This document shows positions 7,470 through 11,769 of a stretch of 11,769 bases of DNA, one piece after another (position 1 is the first letter of the stretch; every line of letters begins with the position of its first letter). The stretch is from the NCBI GenBank assembly GCA_002393815.1, contig DGUB01000013.1:1-11769 (forward strand), given 5' to 3'. A program made the translations under genes and the position numbers. The notes under the pieces are model-generated. The model was not told the DNA's origin. It ran no database searches and worked only from the letters and a program-made list of their open reading frames with translations. This DNA is from Ruminococcus sp. UBA4321 (lineage in GTDB: Bacteria > Bacillota > Clostridia > Oscillospirales > Ruminococcaceae).

Positions 7470-8324
7470 ATGTCTGTTTTACTGGGGCTTCTGGGATATG
7501 CACAGCTGATTAATTTCTGGCTGCTGATTGTGTTATGCGGCGGCTATGCAGAAGACATTGAAAAACGTCTTGCTGAACACAGAACACATAAGGAACTCCG
7601 GAATTTAAAGCGCGAAATCCGGAAGAATCTTCCATCTGTCCGGAAAAGAATTCTGTATCACTTCACAAAAGGCGCAAAATGGGCGGAACGGGAATATTTA
7701 TCCGCCGATATGCTTCCGCCTGTAATGCCGTTCATCCGGAATGTATTTCCCTATCTGGAATGGATTTCCCTGCTGTTTCTGATACTGGGATTGTGGTATG
7801 AAAGCGTTCTGTTTGCGGGAATCGGCTGGAGTGCTTCTCTCCTGATTTGGATTCTGTATGCAGTCTATCAGATAACAGATACCCTCAGTATCCGGAAACA
7901 TTTTCCGAAAGCTTCTGCCATAGAAGATAAAATCCGGAAGCAGAATGCTTTCTGCCGGAATCCGAATCATGACCGGAATTATACGCCCCGTGAATGGAAG
8001 ATAATTTTCCGGGCGTATCTTCTGCGGTACGCTCCGATAGGAATTGTATTTGGTTCTTTAGCAGAAGATGATATTACATGCTTGTTCCTGATGGGAAGTC
8101 TCGGTTTGATTCTGGCAGTTATCGAGGAATATCACAGAAGAAACAAAACAGAAGTCTTTCTCTGTGCGTATCAGGATGTCAGCCACAGACGAATGACACC
8201 TTTTGAACATACAGAATCCTTTGCTGAACATGCCAAAAAAGAAATGTTTCTGATTTCCATTCTGGAATTTGTGGTTTCCGGAATGCTTCTGCTGACAGGA
8301 GTAATTTTATCTGTTTATTCCTGA
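7470..8324 (+). CDS. Multi-pass membrane protein of unknown function
   Basis: 284 residues; I do not recognise the family. Hydrophobic segments lie at about 4-24, 93-112, 113-134, 183-197, 203-220 and 259-281, so five or six membrane passes are likely. Between the first and second is a strongly basic, charged stretch (about 27-75, rich in Lys, Arg and Glu), probably cytoplasmic and partly helical. A second polar region (about 135-178) carries CRNPNHDRNYTPREWK, and a third (221-258) has several His and Arg residues. The open frame runs back to a TTG at 7422, but that codon is part of the -35 box; the ATG at 7470 with AGAGGTGA just upstream is the real start. The gene stands alone, divergent from the pectate lyase and convergent with the SGNH-dockerin gene. 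Base composition resembles its neighbours, with no sign of transfer. Confidence 0.85.
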   Translation: MSVLLGLLGYAQLINFWLLIVLCGGYAEDIEKRLAEHRTHKELRNLKREIRKNLPSVRKRILYHFTKGAKWAEREYLSADMLPPVMPFIRNVFPYLEWISLLFLILGLWYESVLFAGIGWSASLLIWILYAVYQITDTLSIRKHFPKASAIEDKIRKQNAFCRNPNHDRNYTPREWKIIFRAYLLRYAPIGIVFGSLAEDDITCLFLMGSLGLILAVIEEYHRRNKTEVFLCAYQDVSHRRMTPFEHTESFAEHAKKEMFLISILEFVVSGMLLLTGVILSVYS

Positions 8325-8370
8325 AAAAAATCAGCCTTGTATCTGCATACAGGGCTGATTTGCTGATTTT
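8324..8370. terminator. Shared terminator between convergent genes
   Basis: A 15-bp stem with one G-U pair, AAATCAGCCTTGTAT (8328-8342) with ATACAGGGCTGATTT (8347-8361), has a 4-nt loop. On the minus strand it ends in a run of seven T and serves the SGNH-dockerin gene, whose stop is at 8369. On the plus strand it ends in TTTGCTGATTTT, a poorer T run, and serves the membrane protein gene. Confidence 0.88.
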
Positions 8371-9784
8371 ATAAAGTTTTCAGATAGTCTTCAAATTCGG
8401 CAGTGATAGTTCCGGAGCCTTTTCCGGCGGCATAGATGAGAATCACAGCAGCATCCGCAGCATCAATATTAGAATCGCCGTTGACATTAGCAGCCTGTTC
8501 GAGTTCAGGAGAAAGACCGCTTGCATGTCCTGCGCCGAGATTAGCAGCCGCTTTCAGGAGTTCGGCAGCATCAGCAGCATCAATCTCGCCGTCCTGATTC
8601 AAATCTCCGGGAGTGAATTTTTTCGGCGGTATTGTAGTGGTTGTTTCCGGTGCAGTGGTTGTTGATGATGTAGTTGTCGTTGATGTAGTAGTTGTTGACG
8701 TGGTGGTTGTTGATGTAGTTGTCGTTGATGTAGTAGTTGTTGACGTGGTGGTTGTTGATGTAGTTGTCGTTGATGTGGTAGTCATTGACGTAGTTGTTGT
8801 TGATGTAGTCGTCGTTGACGTAGTTGTTGACGTAGTTGTCGTTTCCGGCGTGGTGGTTGTTGAGGTAGTCGTTGTTGATGTGGTTGTTTCCGGCGCATTC
8901 GTTGTGGTTTCGGTAGGTTCTGTTTCTTTCTTTTCCAGTCCGGCGGCTTCGATCACGGCATCTGCAATCCAGATATGCCCTTCTGCTGTGGGATTCATAT
9001 CCAAATCATTCAGATTCGTATATTGATAAGCCAGTCCGGCAAATCCGGAAAATGTATCTACAAGAATGATATTTTCTGTTTCTGCTTTCTCATGCAGCAG
9101 CTGATTCAAATAATTGGTTACTACAGTCCTTATCGGATTGCGCACACCATTATAGGCGGATTGCCGTTTCAGTGACAAATCATTGAAATTCTTAATTGTA
9201 TCCGTCGCATTATAGACAGTCTGATAAATGATTTTTGCATTCTGATACTGAGAAAGCGTTTCTGTAATTGTCTGCAAATTCGCTGATGCTGTTTTCTGGT
9301 TCTGCCTTGCAGCAGCTGCCAGACGGTTGGAATAAGGAAGAAGCTCATCTTCCGTTTCAAAGCCATATGCCTTTAATTCGGCACTGAATACCTCCTGAAA
9401 CTCCGAAAAGCCGAATTCTTCCATATAAGAATTTGCAAGTTCAAAAAAAGGAATCATGATATCATTAATACCGGCAGTGACGAGAATAATATCTGCTTCG
9501 GAGAGTGCTTTCTGTACCTGTGCATCATTGAGGGAAGTGAGAATATCACCGGTCATATAGTCATCCTGTGCGAAATTCTGAATCTGTGCGTCTGTATAGT
9601 AGGAAATCCACTCCACATAGGATTTTTCCCCGTCGGCGAGTCTGGCACCGGAAGAAATGCCGTCGCCAATCACGACAATATTCGGTTTGTCTGCCGTCCG
9701 TGCCGGAACGTTTCCGGCTGTTGCACAGCACAGCACCATCGCGAGACTGATTCCTGCGGAAAGCAGTTTCTGAAATTTTTTCAT
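8369..9784 (-). CDS. Secreted SGNH-fold protein with Ser/Thr linker and dockerin; catalytic residues appear lost
   Basis: 471 residues: Sec signal peptide (about 1-28), SGNH/GDSL hydrolase fold (about 34-283), Thr/Ser linker (about 288-391) and dockerin (393-471). SGNH enzymes are typically esterases, often deacetylating plant polysaccharides. Here the family blocks look altered: block I reads GDGISSG (Gly42 where the nucleophile Ser of GDS is expected), block II reads AQDDYMTGD (Asp75 where the oxyanion Gly is expected), block III keeps GIND (105-108), and block V reads DMNPTAEGH (Asn264 where the catalytic His of the usual HPTAEGH is expected). Each change is one base from the usual codon. 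Alignments are from memory of the family. The first dockerin calcium loop is complete (D394, N396, D398, D405); the second is weaker (Asn433 first, Ser438 for Gly). The ATG follows a GGGGGAG site. It is probably a cell-surface or cellulosome part, perhaps non-catalytic. Confidence 0.9.
   Translation of the reverse strand: MKKFQKLLSAGISLAMVLCCATAGNVPARTADKPNIVVIGDGISSGARLADGEKSYVEWISYYTDAQIQNFAQDDYMTGDILTSLNDAQVQKALSEADIILVTAGINDIMIPFFELANSYMEEFGFSEFQEVFSAELKAYGFETEDELLPYSNRLAAAARQNQKTASANLQTITETLSQYQNAKIIYQTVYNATDTIKNFNDLSLKRQSAYNGVRNPIRTVVTNYLNQLLHEKAETENIILVDTFSGFAGLAYQYTNLNDLDMNPTAEGHIWIADAVIEAAGLEKKETEPTETTTNAPETTTSTTTTSTTTTPETTTTSTTTSTTTTSTTTTSMTTTSTTTTSTTTTSTTTTSTTTTSTTTTSTTTTSTTTTSSTTTAPETTTTIPPKKFTPGDLNQDGEIDAADAAELLKAAANLGAGHASGLSPELEQAANVNGDSNIDAADAAVILIYAAGKGSGTITAEFEDYLKTL
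8612..8923 (-). repeat. Ser/Thr linker coded by 15-bp units with a 45-bp duplication
   Basis: The linker of the SGNH-dockerin protein repeats the five-residue unit STTTT, 15 bp per unit. Within it, 8667-8711 and 8712-8756 are identical 45-bp copies, followed by a diverged third copy at 8757-8801 in which one Ser-Thr unit is changed to start with Ser-Met. Exact tandem copies point to recent slippage or unequal exchange, so length may vary between strains. Confidence 0.9.
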
Positions 9785-9816
9785 TCAAAACTCCCCCTTT
9801 ATAAAATATTAATTTT

Positions 9817-9845
9817 ATTATAACAGATTTTTTTAAAGAATGCAA
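9817..9845 (-). promoter_or_regulatory. Predicted promoter of the SGNH-dockerin gene
   Basis: On the minus strand TATAAT (9817-9822) lies 17 bp downstream of TTGCAT (9840-9845, a weak -35). The start would be near 9810, leaving a leader of about 26 nt that contains the GGGGGAG ribosome-binding site. Confidence 0.7.
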
Positions 9846-9860
9846 GGCTTTTTAGAGAAA

Positions 9861-9893
9861 AAACAAAAAATTCTCCGCCAAAGCAAAGAATTT
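9861..9893 (-). terminator. Rho-independent terminator of the deaminase-like gene
   Basis: On the minus strand AAATTCTTTGC pairs with GCGGAGAATTT (11 bp, two G-U pairs; 9868-9878 and 9883-9893) around a 4-nt loop and is followed by TTTGTTT. It lies about 40 bp past the stop at 9931. Confidence 0.8.
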
Positions 9894-9930
9894 TCTGTTG
9901 AAAACAGATATGAAAACTAGTTTTTCAAAA

Positions 9931-10380
9931 TTATCTGACGTTCTGCATCATCAAGGGCTGATTCTGCATAGACTGTGCATTCTGCGAATATGCGGAATAC
10001 ATAGACTGACTGATATCTCCCATAGTAACAGTATCTTTTCCGAGTACAATCTGACAAGCATAGTTTTCAGGATTCAGTGACATCAGATAGCCGATGCACT
10101 GTACACACGGCAGAAACGGCTGACCTGTGCGCAAATCCAGGAGCATTACTGCACTCAGTGCATTTTCGCCGGCAGAAAGCATATTCTGCACCGCCTGCAA
10201 TTCCGCATGAGCATTGAAGATTCTGCCCATCTGCATACTTTTGCAGTTAGTTCCGGCATAGAAATTTCCGGATTTTGTCAGCAGAACGCATACGGTATCA
10301 CCGGGGCAGATAAACTGACGGCTCTGTCTTTTCTCCTGAATGATATGCTGTGCGACCTCAAACATTCCTTCATAATTCAT
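9931..10380 (-). CDS. Cytidine-deaminase-fold protein
   Basis: 149 residues, close to the size of bacterial cytidine deaminases. The zinc site of the deaminase superfamily is present: NAHAE (56-60), giving His58 as ligand and Glu60 as proton shuttle, and PCVQC (91-95), giving Cys92 and Cys95. The preceding strand VCVLLTKSGNFYAGTN (30-45) matches the usual beta-sheet core. Small tetrameric cytidine deaminases usually have CAE, so His rather than Cys sets it slightly apart and the substrate is open: cytidine, a modified cytosine or another amine base. The C-terminal 30 residues are a low-complexity tail rich in Gln, Met, Ser and Asn, not typical of the family. GAGGAG (10389-10394) lies 8 bp before the ATG. 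The gene is transcribed alone from its own strong promoter and terminator. Confidence 0.85.
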   Translation of the reverse strand: MNYEGMFEVAQHIIQEKRQSRQFICPGDTVCVLLTKSGNFYAGTNCKSMQMGRIFNAHAELQAVQNMLSAGENALSAVMLLDLRTGQPFLPCVQCIGYLMSLNPENYACQIVLGKDTVTMGDISQSMYSAYSQNAQSMQNQPLMMQNVR

Positions 10381-10443
10381 AACATTTTCTCCTCACTCTA
10401 TTAATTAAAACTTTACAGTTTGTTCATGTTTCAGTATAATTTT

Positions 10444-10472
10444 ATTATATTACGAAAAGCCGAATCTGTCAA
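10444..10472 (-). promoter_or_regulatory. Sigma-A promoter of the deaminase-like gene
   Basis: On the minus strand TTGACA (10467-10472), a 17-bp spacer and TATAAT (10444-10449) match the consensus perfectly. The start would be near 10437, about 57 nt before the ATG. The first 11 bases, ATTGACAGATT, are the same as in the promoter of the GGDEF/EAL gene. Confidence 0.88.
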
Positions 10473-10516
10473 TTCTAAAATCTCACAAAATTTTTTCCCA
10501 AATCCAGAGGAATTTT

Positions 10517-10548
10517 AAAAAAACAGCAGACTGCCGGAACAGTCTGCT
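10517..10548 (-). terminator. Rho-independent terminator of the tRNA pair
   Basis: On the minus strand AGCAGACTG pairs perfectly with CAGTCTGCT (10540-10548 with 10525-10533) around the loop TTCCGG, followed by GTTTTTTT. It starts 8 bp after the end of tRNA-Pro. Confidence 0.94.
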
Positions 10549-10556
10549 TTCTGATA

Positions 10557-10631
10557 TCGGGATGACAGGACTCGAACCTGCGGCATCTTGCTCCCAAAGC
10601 AAGCACTCTAGCCAAACTGAGTTACATCCCG
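10557..10631 (-). tRNA. tRNA-Pro (anticodon UGG)
   Basis: The cloverleaf was read by hand: acceptor CGGGATG with CATCCCG, D stem ACTC/GAGT, anticodon stem CTTGC/GCAAG with loop TTTGGGA (anticodon TGG), and T arm with TTCGAGT. Discriminator A. The 3' CCA is not encoded (the next bases are TAT) and must be added by tRNA nucleotidyltransferase. It reads proline CCN codons. Confidence 0.96.
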
Positions 10632-10636
10632 GAATG

Positions 10637-10713
10637 TGGTGCGCCTGACAGAACTCGAATCTGCGGTCTGAGGAGTCGGAGTCCTCTGTTTTATCCAACT
10701 AAACTACAGGCGC
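10637..10713 (-). tRNA. tRNA-Arg (anticodon CCG)
   Basis: Acceptor GCGCCTG with CAGGCGC, D stem GTTT/AAAC, anticodon stem GAGGA/TCCTC with loop CTCCGAC (anticodon CCG), T arm with TTCGAGT, discriminator A. Unlike its neighbour it has an encoded CCA (10637-10639). It reads the arginine codon CGG. Only 5 bp separate it from tRNA-Pro, so the two are one transcript, Arg first. Confidence 0.96.
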
Positions 10714-10724
10714 ATTACTTTATT

Positions 10725-10753
10725 ATTATAGCAGATTCCGGAATATTTTGCAA
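10725..10753 (-). promoter_or_regulatory. Predicted promoter of the tRNA-Arg/tRNA-Pro unit
   Basis: On the minus strand TATAAT (10725-10730) is preceded by TGC and, after a 17-bp spacer, by TTGCAA (10748-10753, 4 of 6). The start would be near 10718, five bases before tRNA-Arg. The spacer contains the palindrome ATTCCGGAAT (10735-10744). Confidence 0.8.
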
Positions 10754-10757
10754 TAGC

Positions 10758-10793
10758 AAATTCATAAATATTTTGTTAATAAATTATGAATTT
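10758..10793. repeat. AT-rich inverted repeat at the end of the spoIIP operon
   Basis: AAATTCATAA (10758-10767) and TTATGAATTT (10784-10793) are perfect 10-bp inverted arms 16 bp apart. The right arm covers the stop codon of the 97-residue gene. No T run follows on the minus strand, so it is not a standard terminator. A few read-through transcripts might enter the tRNA unit. Confidence 0.5.
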
Positions 10794-11077
10794 TTCATGA
10801 ATTCCAGAACTGCTGTCCAGCCGTGACATGCCGAATCCGTCAGAAGATATGCACCGTACCAGAACAGGCTTGTTTCTTCCGGAACGGGCATGGGCAGATG
10901 ATAATGCAGTATCTGAATTTCTGTCTGCTGATTCTGCATGACAACGCCTGCCATGCGGATTGGTTCGCGATTGGTTTGATTATAGCTTTTCTGATAGACA
11001 TAAGCTCCGCTGAACAGTACGCCGCTGAACAGGCAGTGAATCAGCAGAAAGGCAAAAAATTTCCGGAATTTTTTCAT
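10784..11077 (-). CDS. Small single-pass membrane protein of unknown function, coupled to spoIIP
   Basis: 97 residues; not recognised. A basic start (MKKFRKF) and one hydrophobic segment (about 9-27) suggest either a membrane anchor with the rest outside the cytoplasm or an uncleaved signal. The remaining 70 residues are mostly polar with IQILHYHLPMPVP (55-66) and a hydrophobic WYGAYLL patch (73-79). Its ATG (11075-11077) overlaps the TGA of spoIIP in the arrangement ATGA, so its translation is probably coupled to spoIIP. That arrangement suggests a role in the same process, engulfment or forespore envelope remodelling, but this is context only. No separate promoter is seen. Confidence 0.7.
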   Translation of the reverse strand: MKKFRKFFAFLLIHCLFSGVLFSGAYVYQKSYNQTNREPIRMAGVVMQNQQTEIQILHYHLPMPVPEETSLFWYGAYLLTDSACHGWTAVLEFMKNS

Positions 11078-11769
11078 GAATCTTCCTCCAGTTTTTCAAG
11101 CGCATCAGCAAGGGCTTTTCCGATAAGTTCGCCGGAACAGCTGACCTGCTCCAATGTATTGCCGTGAGAGCCGACTTCAATCAGAATACTGCCGGTTGTC
11201 AAGTCCTGATTATATTTTCGATAATCGAATAAAATCGGTCTGGTCAGTGACGGATAGTCGCTTTCCATCTGCTGCTGAAGCAGACAGGCAAACCTGAAAT
11301 TTTTCAGATAATCCGGCATATTCATGGTTCCGTCATCACAGCCGGAGATAATCATAATCTGTGCGGCTTTTCTGCCGTTGATTTCGGCAACGGGCTGTTT
11401 GATAACGCCGTCTCCGCCGATGGCATCCCGGTGAATATCCAGTACTATCTTGATACTGGGGTACTGCACCAGAATATTTTTCACCGTTTCGGCACTGCGC
11501 TCATAAGAGCCTGTATAGGACGGATAATCATGTACTGTGATATCATGAATCACGCCGATTCCGGCAAGTTCGAGCTGTTCGGCGATTCTGTCGCCGACCA
11601 TGACAACATTTTTGGAATTATCCGTTGTTCTGTAATTAAAATCAGAATCATAGGCTGTCCGCTCATACGGCTCAAAGCTTTCAGTGGTATGGGTATGCAT
11701 AATCAGCACTTGGGGCGAACCGTTTTTCTGAATACGAAATTCCGGCAGAAGCTGACTTTCTTCATAAAG
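11074..11769 (-). CDS. spoIIP: Stage II sporulation protein P, C-terminal part (cut by window edge)
   Basis: Peptidoglycan amidase/endopeptidase that works with SpoIID and SpoIIM to thin septal wall and drive engulfment of the forespore. The 231 residues here are the catalytic domain; the N-terminus and start are beyond the window. Family marks, numbered from the window edge: LIMHTHTTESFEPYE (22-36) with the two His, VVMVGDRIAEQL (55-66), VLDIHRDAI (109-117), INGRKAAQIMI (130-140), YNQDLTTGSILIEVGSHGNTLEQ (186-208 region) with its conserved Glu. The frame is open without a stop to position 11769; the GTG at 11707-11709 is internal and not a start. Downstream it overlaps the 97-residue gene by four bases. 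Its presence says the organism has the core engulfment machinery and may form endospores. Confidence 0.96.
   Translation of the reverse strand, partial: LYEESQLLPEFRIQKNGSPQVLIMHTHTTESFEPYERTAYDSDFNYRTTDNSKNVVMVGDRIAEQLELAGIGVIHDITVHDYPSYTGSYERSAETVKNILVQYPSIKIVLDIHRDAIGGDGVIKQPVAEINGRKAAQIMIISGCDDGTMNMPDYLKNFRFACLLQQQMESDYPSLTRPILFDYRKYNQDLTTGSILIEVGSHGNTLEQVSCSGELIGKALADALEKLEEDS

Noticed and set aside
8667..8801. Regular repeats that might suggest a CRISPR array
   Set aside because: The units are contiguous, in frame and encode a Ser/Thr linker; there are no unique spacers and no cas genes.
8613..9026. Plus-strand open frame with repeated Val-Asp-Val units
   Set aside because: It is the reverse reading of the Ser/Thr linker of the SGNH-dockerin protein.
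10758..10793. Inverted repeat as a terminator for the spoIIP operon
   Set aside because: The stem is all AT-rich and no T run follows on the minus strand.

Overview
The window looks like a chromosomal segment of a plant-fibre-degrading Ruminococcus or close relative (Oscillospiraceae, Bacillota). The reasons are two secreted proteins with long threonine-rich linkers and C-terminal dockerin modules (the cellulosome-type Ca-binding docking module), Gram-positive Shine-Dalgarno sites (GGAGG), classical TTGACA-N17-TATAAT promoters, AT-rich spacers, and the endospore engulfment gene spoIIP. The genus is inferred, not proven.

Layout, left to right. (1) Positions 1-1600, minus strand: the N-terminal 533 codons of rpoB, cut by the window edge just after the rifampicin-binding region. 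Its 260-bp upstream spacer holds an rpoB promoter, a second strong promoter that points the opposite way and sits inside the rpoB leader, a 15-bp direct repeat and a two-way terminator. (2) 1861-4149, minus: a membrane-anchored PAS-GGDEF-EAL protein with a broken GGDEF signature and an intact EAL site, probably a c-di-GMP phosphodiesterase. (3) 4290-7184, minus: a secreted dockerin-bearing family 1 pectate lyase with three ricin-type beta-trefoil regions. (4) 7470-8324, plus: an unrecognised multi-pass membrane protein, divergent from the lyase. (5) 8369-9784, minus: a secreted SGNH-fold protein with a Ser/Thr linker and dockerin, in which most catalytic residues of the SGNH family appear replaced. 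(6) 9931-10380, minus: a small cytidine-deaminase-fold protein. (7) 10557-10713, minus: a tRNA-Arg(CCG)/tRNA-Pro(UGG) pair with its own promoter and terminator. (8) 10784-11769, minus: the 3' part of spoIIP, overlapped by four bases by a small membrane-protein gene.

Most units appear to be single-gene transcripts: eight sigma-A-type promoters, all with 17-bp spacers, and five hairpin terminators separate nearly every gene. The pectate lyase and the SGNH protein share a theme (secreted, dockerin-bearing, plant polysaccharide related). The c-di-GMP protein next to them could control attachment or lifestyle, but nothing in the sequence links it directly. There is no CRISPR array, transposase, phage gene or evident defence island. 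The points most worth checking are the apparently dead SGNH-dockerin protein and the opposing promoter with a possible small RNA at the rpoB leader.
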